A DNA stretch of 64,000 nucleotides from Alphaproteobacteria bacterium (GCA_017307375.1 JAFKFH010000005.1:124001-188000), one strand, 5' to 3'. Numbered from the stretch's first letter, positions 1 to 9,020 are shown. Program-made: numbers and translations. The notes: generated by a model not told the origin, from the letters alone.

Positions 1-881
1 TCTACCTGCAGCGCCGCATGCTGCGCGGCACCGAGCGTTATGTCGCGGTCAAGGGCAAGGGGGCGAGGCTGCGGCCGCTCAAGCTCGGCGCCTGGCGCTG
101 GGTCGCGTTCGTCGTGGTCATGGCCTGGCTGATCGGCTCGGTCGGCATGCCGCTCGTCGGAATCACGCTCCGTTCCTTCGTCTCGACCTGGGGCATCGGC
201 GTCGAGCTGATGGAGGTGCTGACGCTGGACCACTATGTCGAGGTCTTCGACTACGAACCGCTGATCCACGGTATCGTCAACACGCTGCTGGTCGGCACGA
301 TCGGCGGGGCGATCGCGGTGGCGGTCTACACCGTGATCTGCCTGGCCGCCCATCGCTGGCCGTCGGGCTGGTCGCGGTTCCTCGACTATCTCGTGCTGAT
401 CCCGCGCGCCATGCCGGGCCTGGTCGCGGGCCTCGCGATCTTCTGGGTCTTCCTGTTCGTCAAGCCGCTGACCCCGCTGAAATCGACCCTGTTCTCAATC
501 TGGCTGGCCTATTCGGTGGTCTGGCTCGCCTACGGCATGCGCATGATCTCGTCGGCGCTGTTGCAGGTCGGGCGCGAACTGGAGGAGGCGGCGCGCGTCG
601 CCGGTGCCTCGCTGCTGCGCGTCAATTGGCAGATCACCGTGCCGCTGATCCGCTTCGGCCTGGTGTCGTCGTGGATGCTGGTCTTCATGATCTTCGTGCG
701 GGAATACTCGACCGGCATCTACCTGCTCGGCCCCGGCACCGAGGTCATCGGCGCCCAGCTCGTCTCGCTCTGGGGTACCGGCGCGGTCGACGTCGTCGCT
801 GCCCTTTCCGTCATCAATGTCGCAATCGTCGGCCTCGGCATGACGCTTGCGCTGCGCTTTGGGGTGAAACTCCGTGACTAA
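1..881 (+). CDS. ABC transporter inner-membrane permease, Fe3+/phosphonate (FbpB/PhnV-like) type, 5' truncated
   Basis: This is the C-terminal half of an inner-membrane permease of an importer. The frame is already open at base 3 (Y-L-Q-R-R before the first Met at 18), so the start lies left of the window. About six hydrophobic segments are visible, with the cytoplasmic EAA loop at LEEAARVAGASLLRVNWQ (bases about 580-635) that docks on the ATPase. The family is the FbpB/PotB/PhnV permease group, in which two permease halves are often fused. Its stop overlaps the next gene, an ATPase, by 8 nt, so the two form one transporter. The substrate cannot be read from this part: iron(III), a polyamine or a phosphonate are all possible. 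The binding protein must lie outside the window. Confidence 0.85.
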   Translation, partial: YLQRRMLRGTERYVAVKGKGARLRPLKLGAWRWVAFVVVMAWLIGSVGMPLVGITLRSFVSTWGIGVELMEVLTLDHYVEVFDYEPLIHGIVNTLLVGTIGGAIAVAVYTVICLAAHRWPSGWSRFLDYLVLIPRAMPGLVAGLAIFWVFLFVKPLTPLKSTLFSIWLAYSVVWLAYGMRMISSALLQVGRELEEAARVAGASLLRVNWQITVPLIRFGLVSSWMLVFMIFVREYSTGIYLLGPGTEVIGAQLVSLWGTGAVDVVAALSVINVAIVGLGMTLALRFGVKLRD

Positions 882-1935
882 GCTGTCGGTCGACAATCTC
901 CGCCTGCGCTATGGCGACGTCGAAGTCCTGAAAGGCGTCTCGATGACGCTGGCCCCCGGCGAGGTCGTGGCGCTGCTCGGCGCCTCCGGCTCGGGCAAGA
1001 CCACGCTGCTGCGCGCCATCGCCGGGCTGGAGGAACCCCATGACGGCCGCATCGACATCGCCGGGCGGACCGTGTTCGACGGCGCCGCAGGCATCGACCT
1101 GGCGGTCGAGGAACGCAACCTGGGGCTGGTGTTCCAGTCCTATGCGCTGTGGCCGCATCGCACGGTGGCGCAGAACGTGGCCTTCCCGCTGACCCTGCGC
1201 CATCGGCCGGCCGGCGAGGTGAAGGAGAAGGTGCAGGCGGCGCTCGACCAGCTCGGCCTCGGCCATCTCGGCGAACGCTTCCCCCATCAGCTCTCCGGCG
1301 GTCAGCAGCAGCGTGTCGCCATCGCCCGGGCGCTGGTCTACAACCCGCCGGTCGTGCTGCTCGACGAACCGCTGTCGAACCTCGATGCCAAACTGCGCGA
1401 GGAAGCGCGACTGTGGCTGCGGCGGCTGATCACCTCGCTCGGCCTGTCCGCGATCTGCGTCACCCACGATCAGGTCGAGGCGATGGCCATCGCCGACCGC
1501 ATCCTGCTGCTCGATCAGGGCCGCATCGAACAGGAGGGCAGCCCGCAGGAGATGTACGGCGCGCCGCGCACGTTGATCGCGGCCGAATTCATGGGCTCGA
1601 ACAACCGCCTGGCCGGGCGGCTGGTCCGCCGCGACGGCGAGCGCGGCTGGCTCGATCTCGGCGACGGACGGGTGGTCGAGGGGGTCGTGCGCGACGCCGC
1701 GCGGCGCGAGGGCGACGATGCCGTGGGGCTGATCCGGCTGGAACAGGTGGGGGTGGCGGCGGAACCCGGCGGCAACAGCCTCGCCCTGTCGCTGGCCGCC
1801 CAGCTCTATCTCGGCGATCGCTGGGAACTGGCCTTCGAGACCGGCGGACAGCCGCTGCGCGCCTTCACCGCCGGCCCGGCGCCGGCGGGCGTGCTGCATG
1901 TCGACTTCCCGCCACGAGCGCTGTGGATCTTCTGA
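874..1935 (+). CDS. ABC transporter ATP-binding protein, FbpC/PotA/PhnT-like
   Basis: This is the ATPase partner of the preceding permease, 353 aa, the usual length for this group. Walker A GASGSGKTT is at 36-44, signature LSGGQQQ at 140-146, Walker B VVLLDEP at 160-166 and the switch His at 198. Residues about 240-353 form the C-terminal regulatory (TOBE-like) part typical of the Fe3+/polyamine/phosphonate class. Translation starts at a GTG that overlaps the permease stop by 8 nt, which suggests translational coupling. The gene ends 116 nt before a secreted alkaline phosphatase. That context makes a phosphorus compound a reasonable substrate guess, but the sequence alone does not separate it from iron(III). 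Confidence 0.9.
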   Translation: MTKLSVDNLRLRYGDVEVLKGVSMTLAPGEVVALLGASGSGKTTLLRAIAGLEEPHDGRIDIAGRTVFDGAAGIDLAVEERNLGLVFQSYALWPHRTVAQNVAFPLTLRHRPAGEVKEKVQAALDQLGLGHLGERFPHQLSGGQQQRVAIARALVYNPPVVLLDEPLSNLDAKLREEARLWLRRLITSLGLSAICVTHDQVEAMAIADRILLLDQGRIEQEGSPQEMYGAPRTLIAAEFMGSNNRLAGRLVRRDGERGWLDLGDGRVVEGVVRDAARREGDDAVGLIRLEQVGVAAEPGGNSLALSLAAQLYLGDRWELAFETGGQPLRAFTAGPAPAGVLHVDFPPRALWIF

Positions 1936-1953
1936 ACAAGGGCCGCAACATCT

Positions 1954-1983
1954 CTGTCACATAACGGAAAGGAGTCCGTCACA
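1954..1983 (+). promoter_or_regulatory. Possible Pho-box-like direct repeat upstream of the phosphatase
   Basis: CTGTCAC begins at 1954 and GTCACA recurs at 1956-1961 and 1978-1983, exactly 22 bp apart. PhoB sites are tandem 11-bp units built on CTGTCAT/C, so two units two periods apart fit, but the middle unit is missing. It lies about 70 nt before the alkaline phosphatase start. This is an inference from pattern only. Confidence 0.25.
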
Positions 1984-2051
1984 CCGCGGTCCTAGTGTTC
2001 CCCGGCACGCTACCGGCCTTGCGCCACGCCGTGCTTTCCAGGGGGACGACA

Positions 2052-3806
2052 ATGCGGATACGGACAGCCCTTTTCGGCCTGGCCACGGCCGGCATCCTTT
2101 TTGCCGGTCATTCGGCGCATGCCCAGACCATCTATCCGATCGACCGGGCCAGCTTCCTGGCCGGCACGCGCTTTGACTTCAAGGTCGAATTCACCGGCGT
2201 GGTCGACCAGTCGGCTACGAAGGTCACCATCAACGGTCGCGATGCCGCCGCCGTGCTGGGGGGCACGGTCGACTACATCGCCCGCGAGGATGGCCAGGAC
2301 GCCTCCAGCCTGTTGATCCGCGGCGCCACCCTGCCGCAGCCGGGCAGCTACACCATTGCCGCCGAAGGCCCCGGACAGAGCCGCACGGTAACCTGGGACG
2401 TCTACGGGACGCCGTCGACCCCGCGGGTCAAGAACGTCATCCTGTTCATCGGCGATGGGATGTCGGTCGCCCATGTCACGGCGGCGCGCATCCTGTCGCG
2501 GCAACTGGTCGAGGGCAAGTATCGCGGCCGGCTCGCCATCGACGATTTCCCCTACAATTCGATGGTCGGCACCTCCGGCGTCGATTCCGTCGCCACCGAT
2601 TCGGCGAATTCGGCCCATGCCTACACGACCGGCCACAAGTCGTCGGTCAACGCGCTGGGCGTCTATGCCAGCCGCGCCAAGGACAACCTGGCGCATCCGC
2701 GGGTCGAGACCATTGCCGAACTGCTGAAGCGCACGACGACGAAATCGGTCGGCGTCGTCACCAATACCGAGATCGAGGACGCGACGCCGGCCTCGATGGT
2801 CGCCCACACCCGGCGCCGTTCCGACTACAATGTGATCGTCGACCAGTTTCTGGCCCTGAAGCCCGACGTGATGATGGGCGGCGGCGCGTCGAACTTCGTG
2901 CCGAAGTCGGCGCCCGGTTCGCGCCGGACCGACGAGGAAGACTATCTCGCCAAGTTCCGCGAGGCCGGCTATGCGGTGGCGGCGACCGCCGAAGAACTGA
3001 ACGCGGCGGCAGCCAGGCCCGAAACCCGCAGGCTGCTGGGGCTGTTCCATCCGCGCAACATGGACGGCGCGCTGGATCGCAAGATCCTGAAGGGGTCGAC
3101 GGTCAAGCAGTACCCGAACCAGCCCGACCTGACCGAGCAGGTCAAGGCCGGCATCGACGTGCTGAGCCGGAACCCGGAAGGGTTCTTCATGATGGTGGAA
3201 TCAGGCCTGATCGACAAGGCGACCCATCCGCTGGACTGGGAACGTGCCGTCTATGACACGATCATGCTCGACAACGCCGTCAAGGTCGCGGTCGACTGGG
3301 CCGGCAACCGCGAGGACACGCTGATCATCGTCATCCCCGATCATGCCCACGGCATCTCGATCATCGGCACGATCGACGACGACCTGCCGGGCACCGAGAT
3401 GCGCGAGAAGGTCGGCGTCTACGACAAGGCGCGCTTCCCGAACTATCCGGCGCCGAATGCCGAGGGGTACCCCGAGAAGGTCGACGTCTCGCGCCGCCTG
3501 GCGGTTTTCGTGAACAATTATCCCGACTACTACGAGACCTTCCGCCCCAAGCTCGACGCGACCAACGTGCCGGCGATCCAGGGCCCGGACAAGAAGTACG
3601 TCGCCAACGAGAAGTACAAGTCGGTGGCGGGGGCGATGTTCCGCGAGGGGATCCTGCCGCGCGACGCCGATCAGGGCGTGCACTCGGCAGACGACGTCGT
3701 CGCCCGCGGCTGGGGCCCGGGATCCGAGATGCTACGCGGTTTCATCGACAACACCTACGTGTTCCGCATCATCGCCACCAACCTGGCGCTGGGTCCGGCC
3801 AAGTGA
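2052..3806 (+). CDS. Secreted alkaline phosphatase (PhoA superfamily, N-terminal Ig-like domain)
   Basis: Hydrolyses phosphomonoesters in the periplasm or outside the cell. The start at 2052 is chosen because it gives a clean signal peptide (residues 1-24, ending AHA) after a GGGGG ribosome site; an in-frame ATG at 1995 lacks this. Residues about 28-120 look like the beta-sandwich N-terminal domain of some alkaline phosphatases. The catalytic domain starts at about 127 with NVILFIGDGM (metal Asp135) and carries the nucleophile motif TDSANSA (Ser184). Further metal motifs are MVESGLIDKATH, IPDHAHG and a late HSADDV/GPGSE. All key residues seem present, 584 aa. Its stop overlaps the start of the next gene, so it likely heads an operon with a DUF3299-like protein and an ABC exporter. 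Confidence 0.92.
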   Translation: MRIRTALFGLATAGILFAGHSAHAQTIYPIDRASFLAGTRFDFKVEFTGVVDQSATKVTINGRDAAAVLGGTVDYIAREDGQDASSLLIRGATLPQPGSYTIAAEGPGQSRTVTWDVYGTPSTPRVKNVILFIGDGMSVAHVTAARILSRQLVEGKYRGRLAIDDFPYNSMVGTSGVDSVATDSANSAHAYTTGHKSSVNALGVYASRAKDNLAHPRVETIAELLKRTTTKSVGVVTNTEIEDATPASMVAHTRRRSDYNVIVDQFLALKPDVMMGGGASNFVPKSAPGSRRTDEEDYLAKFREAGYAVAATAEELNAAAARPETRRLLGLFHPRNMDGALDRKILKGSTVKQYPNQPDLTEQVKAGIDVLSRNPEGFFMMVESGLIDKATHPLDWERAVYDTIMLDNAVKVAVDWAGNREDTLIIVIPDHAHGISIIGTIDDDLPGTEMREKVGVYDKARFPNYPAPNAEGYPEKVDVSRRLAVFVNNYPDYYETFRPKLDATNVPAIQGPDKKYVANEKYKSVAGAMFREGILPRDADQGVHSADDVVARGWGPGSEMLRGFIDNTYVFRIIATNLALGPAK

Positions 3807-4252
3807 TGCCCTGGGCCAGGATCGCCGCGGCGGCGTTCCTGGCCGCAATCTGCCTGCTCGCGATGCCGGCGGGGGCGGCGACGCCGCCTCGGCTCGGCTT
3901 TTCCGAGCTCTACGTCACCCGATCGGCCATCGACATCGGCTTTTCCGACAAGGTGAAGGCGCTGGCGGGGCATGACGTGGCGATCAAGGGCTACATGGCC
4001 CCGCCGCTGAAGGCCGAGGCTCGCTTCTTCGTCCTGACCCGCGAGCCGATGGCGGTCTGCCCGTTCTGTTCAAGCGATGCCGACTGGCCGATGGACATCA
4101 TCGTCGTCTACCTCGCCGACAGCGCCGCGCCGACCGACCCGAACCGCCCGATCGTCGCCCGCGGCCGCCTGGAAACCGGCTCCTGGATCGATCCCGATAC
4201 CGGCTTCGTCAGCCAGTTGCGCCTTCGCGATGCTTCATTCACCGCAGAGTGA
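3806..4252 (+). CDS. Secreted DUF3299-like protein
   Basis: A 148-aa protein with a signal peptide (about residues 1-24, ending GAA) and one compact domain. Visible marks are AGHDVAIKGYMAPP, FFVLTREP, the cysteine pair in CPFCSS followed by DWP, and LETGSWIDPDTGF. These fit the DUF3299 group of small periplasmic proteins often encoded beside LolD/MacB-type ABC genes; the biochemical role is unknown. The CxxC could bind metal or form a disulfide. Start ATG 3806 shares a base with the phosphatase stop (TGATG); GTG 3803 is an alternative. Its 3' end overlaps the next ATPase gene by 23 nt, so the three downstream genes are tightly coupled. Confidence 0.75.
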   Translation: MPWARIAAAAFLAAICLLAMPAGAATPPRLGFSELYVTRSAIDIGFSDKVKALAGHDVAIKGYMAPPLKAEARFFVLTREPMAVCPFCSSDADWPMDIIVVYLADSAAPTDPNRPIVARGRLETGSWIDPDTGFVSQLRLRDASFTAE

Positions 4253-4943
4253 CGACGGGCGCGGCCTGGCGCTGCAGGTCGAAGGCCTGCGCCTGTCCTA
4301 TCCGATGGCCGACGGGCGCGAGCTTGCGGTTCTCGATATCCCAGCATGGCGGCTGCCGGCCGGCGCCGCGATCGGCATCGCCGGCGCGTCGGGTTCGGGC
4401 AAGACGTCGCTGCTGCATCTGCTGGCCGGAATCGAGAGACCCACGGCAGGCCGCGTCCGCTGGGGCGGTACCGACATCACCGCCCTGTCCGAAAGCGCGC
4501 GCGACCGGTGGCGTCGATTGCATGTCGGCCTGGTGTTCCAGGATTTTCATCTCATCCCGGGCATGAGCGCCGAGGAAAATGTCCTGATGCCCGCCTGGCT
4601 CGATCACGTGCGGGCGCCGGGCAGATTGACGGCGCGGGCGGCCGAGCTGATCGCGCAGGTCGGACTAAACGATCAGCGCCGCCAGCCGGTCGCGCGGATG
4701 TCGCGCGGGCAGCAGCAACGGGTGGCGCTGGCCCGGGCGCTGCTGCGCGACCCGGCCATCATTCTCGCCGACGAACCCACCGCTTCGCTCGATCGCGACG
4801 GCGCGGGGCGGGTCGGCAACCTGCTGCTCGATCTCGCCGGCCGCTCGGGCGCCACGCTGATCGTGATCAGTCACGACCAGGATCTGCTGGCGCGCCTGCC
4901 ACGCCAGGTGAAGCTGGAAGCCGGCCGATCGCTGGCGCCATGA
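4230..4943 (+). CDS. ABC exporter ATP-binding protein, LolD/MacB type
   Basis: ATPase of 237 aa belonging to the type VII (MacB/LolCDE/FtsE) ABC class. Walker A GASGSGKTS is at 52-60, Walker B ends in ILADEPT and the switch region reads VISHDQD. The signature is MSRGQQQ rather than LSGGQ; an Arg at the third position is seen in other LolD-like proteins. The start at 4230 lies inside the preceding gene; longer in-frame starts exist but read as low-complexity out-of-frame sequence. It overlaps the permease start by 4 nt (ATGA). It should power mechanical work in the periplasm by the next gene's permease rather than transport through a channel. Confidence 0.88.
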   Translation: MLHSPQSDDGRGLALQVEGLRLSYPMADGRELAVLDIPAWRLPAGAAIGIAGASGSGKTSLLHLLAGIERPTAGRVRWGGTDITALSESARDRWRRLHVGLVFQDFHLIPGMSAEENVLMPAWLDHVRAPGRLTARAAELIAQVGLNDQRRQPVARMSRGQQQRVALARALLRDPAIILADEPTASLDRDGAGRVGNLLLDLAGRSGATLIVISHDQDLLARLPRQVKLEAGRSLAP

Positions 4944-6190
4944 ATCCGTTGCCGCTGATCCGGGCCGAGGGACGCAGCGCCCTGCCCTTTGCCGCCGTCT
5001 TCATCCTGGTCCTGGCGCTGGCGATCGCGCTGGGCGTTGCCGCCGCCGCGCTGGAACGCTCGGTCCGCAAGGGCTCGGCCGCCGCGGCCGACGATTTCGA
5101 TCTGGTTGTCGGGGCGCCGGGATCCAGCGCCGACCTGGTGCTGGCCTCGGTCTATCTGCGGCCCGCAGCCCTGCCGCTGCTGCCGGGCAGCCTGCTGGCC
5201 CGGCTTCCCGGCGATGCCGGCGTCGCCTGGGCGGCGCCAATCGGCTTTGGCGACAACTGGCGCGGGCGACCGATCGTCGGCACGACCGCCGATCTGGTCA
5301 CGCTGGGCGGACGCCGCACGCTGGCCGAGGGCCGCGCCTTCGCGGCGCGGACCGAGGCCGTGGTGGGCGCGAAAGTGCCGCTCGCCATCGGCGCGACGTT
5401 GAAACCGCAGCACGGCGCCGGTCATGGCAATCCGATCATTCCGCGGCACCAGGATCATGATGACGAGGACGACGATGCCGATCATGCCCACGGCGATGCG
5501 GCCTATACGGTCGTCGGCCGCCTGCCCCCCCAGAACAATCCCTGGGATCACGCCATCCTCGTGCCGATCGAGATGGTCTGGGCCCTGCACGGCCTGACCG
5601 ACGGCCACGCCGCCGACGACGGCCGCATCGGCCCGCCGTTCGACGGCGCGGCGGTGGCGGGCGTGCCGGCGATCCTGATCAAGCCGCGCGCCGTCGCCGA
5701 CGCCTATGGCTTGCGGGCGCGGCTGCGATCGGAAGGCCAGCTGGCGCTTTTCCCCGCCGAATTGCTGGTCGAGCTGCACCGGCTGCTCGGCGGTATCGGG
5801 ACGCTCGTCGGCGCCATCACGCTTGCAACGCAGGTGCTGGTCTTCGTCTCGGTCCTGCTCGCGGTCGTCGTCGCACTCGCCGCGCGCCGCCGCAGGCTGG
5901 CGCTGCTGCGCGCGCTCGGCGCCTCGCGCGGCTTCATCTTCCTGCTGATCTGGGGCGAGTTGCTGGGCCTGCTCGGCTTCGCCGGGCTGCTGGGCCTGGG
6001 TCTGGGCGCGCTGCTCGCCTGGGGGCTTGCGACGATCGGCAGCGCGTCAAGCGGCGTCGGCCTGCCGGTTGCGGTCGGCTGGCCCGAGATTCTGCGCGTC
6101 GCCGTGCTCGTGGCGCTGGGCGCCGCGCTCGCGATCGTTCCCGGCTGGCTCGGTTTCCGGCGGCCTGTCGCCGCCGACCTCAGGGGTTGA
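4940..6190 (+). CDS. FtsX/MacB-type ABC permease with His/Asp-rich periplasmic loop
   Basis: A 416-aa permease with one N-terminal membrane segment (about 15-38), a large periplasmic domain (about 40-275) and three C-terminal segments (about 280-405), the FtsX/MacB layout. The periplasmic domain contains a stretch rich in His and Asp/Glu at residues 158-184 (bases 5411-5491), with motifs QHGAGHGN, RHQDHDDEDDD and DHAHGD. Such a loop usually binds Zn, Cu or Ni; this is inference. Together with the DUF3299-like protein and ATPase it resembles a cluster I recall as zinc-repressor controlled in Pseudomonas aeruginosa (PA4063-PA4066 region). Its 3' end overlaps the convergent esterase gene by 11 nt. 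Confidence 0.88.
   Translation: MNPLPLIRAEGRSALPFAAVFILVLALAIALGVAAAALERSVRKGSAAAADDFDLVVGAPGSSADLVLASVYLRPAALPLLPGSLLARLPGDAGVAWAAPIGFGDNWRGRPIVGTTADLVTLGGRRTLAEGRAFAARTEAVVGAKVPLAIGATLKPQHGAGHGNPIIPRHQDHDDEDDDADHAHGDAAYTVVGRLPPQNNPWDHAILVPIEMVWALHGLTDGHAADDGRIGPPFDGAAVAGVPAILIKPRAVADAYGLRARLRSEGQLALFPAELLVELHRLLGGIGTLVGAITLATQVLVFVSVLLAVVVALAARRRRLALLRALGASRGFIFLLIWGELLGLLGFAGLLGLGLGALLAWGLATIGSASSGVGLPVAVGWPEILRVAVLVALGAALAIVPGWLGFRRPVAADLRG
5411..5491 (+). other. Segment coding the His/Asp/Glu-rich metal-binding-like loop
   Basis: These bases encode residues 158-184 of the FtsX-like permease. Seven of the 27 residues are His and nine are Asp or Glu. The flanking periplasmic sequence is of ordinary composition, so the loop looks like an insertion between two beta strands. 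Confidence 0.8.
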
Positions 6191-7124
6191 AGGCAGCCCT
6201 GACGGCCGCGCCGCAGGCGGCGATCGCCGGCTGCGCCTCGGGAATCGCCCGGGTCATGTTGAAGAAGCCGTGCAGCGCACCGGGATAGTTGCGGTAGGCG
6301 ACGGCGACACCCTCGTCGATCAGGCGCTTGGCATAGGCCGCGCCCTCGTCCCTCAACGGATCGCAGCCGGCCGTAACCACCATTGCCGGGCAGACGCCGG
6401 CCAGATGCTCGGCCTTCAGCGGCGAGGCGCGCCAGTCGCGGTAGTCGGCCGGGGCGGTCAGATAGCAGGACTGGAAGAAATCCATCGCCGCGCGGGTCAG
6501 CAGGCGGTCCTCGCCATAGGCCTTCATCGACCCCGCCGTGGCGGTCTGGTCGGTCGCGGGGTAGATCAGCACCTGCAGGCGCAGCGCCGCGAGCCCGGCA
6601 TCGCGGGCCATCAGCGCCACCACCGCCGACAGGTTGCCGCCGGCCGAATCGCCGGCGACGGCAAGCCGTTCGGGATCGAAACCGAGCGTGCCGGCCTTCG
6701 CCGCGGCCCAGGCCAGCGCGGCCCAGGCATCGTCGACCGCGGCGGGAAACTTCGCCTCCGGCGCCAGGCGATAGTCGACCGACAGCACGGCCGCCCCGGA
6801 CGAGGCTGCGAGGAAGCGGCACAGCACGTCGTGGGTATCGATGTCGCCGATCACCCAGCCGCCGCCGTGATAATAGACGATCACGCCGGGACGCTCTGAC
6901 CCGGCCGGCACCAGCAGCCGGGCGGGAATGTCGCCGCCCGGGCCGGGAATGACGATGTCGCGCACCTCGCCCATCGCGGGTGGATCCGCCTCGAAGAACT
7001 TGCGGGTGGCACGATAGGCGGCGCGGGCCTCGTCCGGCCCCAATGTCTCCATCGGAGGCCGGCCTGAACTGGCGATCAGGTCGAGGACCGCCTGCGCGGC
7101 GGCGTTCGGCTGGTCGACGATCAC
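6180..7124 (-). CDS. Alpha/beta hydrolase, hormone-sensitive-lipase family esterase
   Basis: A 314-aa cytoplasmic carboxylesterase of the HSL (bacterial family IV) group. The oxyanion-hole motif HGGGW is at 86-90, the nucleophile elbow GDSAGG has Ser160, and the late CDPLRDEG and ALHGFF supply the Asp and His of the triad. Natural substrates are unknown; short-chain acyl esters are typical. The start is a GTG at 7124, 15 nt after the aspS stop, so it probably rides on the aspS transcript. An internal ATG (residue 25) would remove the cap helix seen in the family, so the longer form is preferred. The 3' end overlaps the convergent ABC permease gene by 11 nt. Confidence 0.9.
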   Translation of the reverse strand: MIVDQPNAAAQAVLDLIASSGRPPMETLGPDEARAAYRATRKFFEADPPAMGEVRDIVIPGPGGDIPARLLVPAGSERPGVIVYYHGGGWVIGDIDTHDVLCRFLAASSGAAVLSVDYRLAPEAKFPAAVDDAWAALAWAAAKAGTLGFDPERLAVAGDSAGGNLSAVVALMARDAGLAALRLQVLIYPATDQTATAGSMKAYGEDRLLTRAAMDFFQSCYLTAPADYRDWRASPLKAEHLAGVCPAMVVTAGCDPLRDEGAAYAKRLIDEGVAVAYRNYPGALHGFFNMTRAIPEAQPAIAACGAAVRAAFNP

Positions 7125-7139
7125 CCGCGCCTCCGTCCG

Positions 7140-8921
7140 CTACTTCTTCGGCTCGGGCGCGACCACGCGGATATTCAGTTCGCGCAGCTGCTTCAGCGCC
7201 ACTTCCGACGGCGCCCCCATCATCAGGTCCTGGGCCTGCTGGTTCATCGGGAACAGGATGACCTCGCGGATATTGGGCTCGTCGGCCAGCAGCATGACGA
7301 TGCGGTCGACGCCCGGGGCGATGCCGCCATGCGGCGGGGCGCCGAAGCGGAAGGCGTTCAGCATGCCGCCGAAACGCTTCTCGACCTCTTCGGCCGGATA
7401 GCCGGCGATCCGGAAGGCCTCGAGCATGATATCGGGACGATGGTTGCGGATGGCGCCGGACGACAGCTCGATGCCATTGCAGACGATGTCGTACTGGTAG
7501 GCCAGGATATCCAGCGGATCCTTGGTCTGCAGCGCCTCGAGCCCGCCCTGCGGCATCGAGAACGGGTTGTGGCTGAAGTCGACCTTCTTGTCGTCCTCGT
7601 TCCACTCGAACATCGGGAAATCGACGATCCAGCAGAAGCGGAAGATGTTCTTCTCGCAGATGTCGAGCTCGTCACCGATGCGGATGCGCGCCTGGCCGGC
7701 CAGCTTGGTGGCGCCGTCGACCTTGTCGCAGGCAAAGAAGACCGCGTCGCCGTCCTTCAGGCCGCAGGTGGTGCGGATCAGTTCGACCCGCTCGGCATCG
7801 AGGTTCTTGGCGATCGGGCCCTTGGCTCCGCCTTCGGCGAACTGGATGTAGCCGAGGCCGGCGGCCCCTTCCGACCGCGCCCAGTCGTTCAGCTTATCGA
7901 AGAAGCTGCGCGGATGGGCGGCGGCGCCCGGCGCCGGGATGGCGCGCACCACCGCGCCGTTGGCGATCGCCTTGGCGAAGATACCGAAGCCGGAATCGCG
8001 GAACGCCTCGGTCACGTCGGCGATGATGATCGGATTGCGCAGGTCGGGCTTGTCCGACCCGTATTTGAGCATCGCCTCGCGATAAGGAATGCGCGGGAAC
8101 GGATAGGGCGAGACGACGCGGTCGCCGGCCATCTCGGTGAAGACTTCGTGCAGCACCGGGCCGACCGCGTCGAACACGTCGTCCTGGGTCACGAAGCTCA
8201 TCTCGACGTCGAGCTGGTAGAATTCGCCGGGCGAGCGGTCCTTGCGGGCATCCTCGTCGCGGAAGCAGGGGGCGATCTGGAAATAGCGGTCGAAGCCCGA
8301 CACCATGATCAGCTGCTTGAACTGCTGCGGCGCCTGCGGCAGGGCGTAGAACTTGCCGGGGTGGATGCGCGAGGGCACCAGGAAGTCGCGGGCACCTTCC
8401 GGGCTCGACGCGGTCAGGATCGGCGTCTGGAACTCGGTGAAGTTGCGGGCGTGCATCTTCTCGCGCAGCAGGCGGATGACCTTCGAGCGCAGCAGGATGT
8501 TCTGGTGCAGACGGTCGCGCCGCAGGTCGAGGAAGCGATAGCGCAGGCGGGTCTCTTCCGGATAGTCATTCTCGCCGAATACCGGCAGCGGCAGTTCCTC
8601 GGCCGCCGACTGGACGGTCGCTTCCGAGGCGTAGAGCTCGATGCCGCCGGTGGGCAGATCCTTGTTCAGCGTTTCCGGCGACCGGGCGACGACCTTGCCG
8701 ACCAGGGTCACGACGCTTTCGGCTCGCAGCCGCTCCAGCACCGCGAAGGCAGGCTGCTCCGGCTCCACCACCACCTGGGTCAACCCGTAATGGTCGCGCA
8801 GGTCGACGAACAGCAACTGGCCGTGATCGCGCTTGCGATGGATCCAGCCGGACAGCCTGACGGTCTGGCCGACATGCTCGGGGCGCAGTTCGCCGCAGGT
8901 GTGGGAGCGGTAGGCGTGCAT
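7140..8921 (-). CDS. aspS: Aspartyl-tRNA synthetase (probably non-discriminating)
   Basis: Charges tRNA-Asp with aspartate; 593 aa, the normal bacterial length. It has an N-terminal OB-fold anticodon domain (about 1-105), class II core with motif 2 around [16 protein letters not shown], a GAD insertion and motif 3 around [13 protein letters not shown]. The anticodon domain reads RKRDHG with His33, where the Asp-specific E. coli enzyme has Leu. A His here marks non-discriminating enzymes that also charge tRNA-Asn and then need GatCAB amidation. The start at ATG 8921 is the one matching family N-termini ([12 protein letters not shown]); an in-frame start at 8948 adds nine unlikely residues. The downstream esterase is probably cotranscribed. 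Confidence 0.97.
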   Translation of the reverse strand: MHAYRSHTCGELRPEHVGQTVRLSGWIHRKRDHGQLLFVDLRDHYGLTQVVVEPEQPAFAVLERLRAESVVTLVGKVVARSPETLNKDLPTGGIELYASEATVQSAAEELPLPVFGENDYPEETRLRYRFLDLRRDRLHQNILLRSKVIRLLREKMHARNFTEFQTPILTASSPEGARDFLVPSRIHPGKFYALPQAPQQFKQLIMVSGFDRYFQIAPCFRDEDARKDRSPGEFYQLDVEMSFVTQDDVFDAVGPVLHEVFTEMAGDRVVSPYPFPRIPYREAMLKYGSDKPDLRNPIIIADVTEAFRDSGFGIFAKAIANGAVVRAIPAPGAAAHPRSFFDKLNDWARSEGAAGLGYIQFAEGGAKGPIAKNLDAERVELIRTTCGLKDGDAVFFACDKVDGATKLAGQARIRIGDELDICEKNIFRFCWIVDFPMFEWNEDDKKVDFSHNPFSMPQGGLEALQTKDPLDILAYQYDIVCNGIELSSGAIRNHRPDIMLEAFRIAGYPAEEVEKRFGGMLNAFRFGAPPHGGIAPGVDRIVMLLADEPNIREVILFPMNQQAQDLMMGAPSEVALKQLRELNIRVVAPEPKK

Positions 8922-8956
8922 GGGCGACTTCCAAGGTACAGGGGTCAAGGACGCTG

Positions 8957-8985
8957 AAACCTGCCCATTCCCGGGCGGATGTCAA
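8957..8985 (-). promoter_or_regulatory. Possible aspS promoter
   Basis: On the minus strand a perfect -35 TTGACA (8980-8985) is followed after 17 nt by a poor -10 AGGTTT (8957-8962), about 36 nt from the aspS ATG. The -35 and spacing fit, the -10 does not, so this is tentative. Confidence 0.3.
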
Positions 8986-9020
8986 CGGATTTACCGGGTT
9001 TAAGGGGGCCGAGAGCGGCT

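Noticed and set aside
7329-8957. Open frame of about 540 codons on the plus strand opposite aspS
   Set aside because: Antisense shadow; aspS has all class II motifs on the minus strand.
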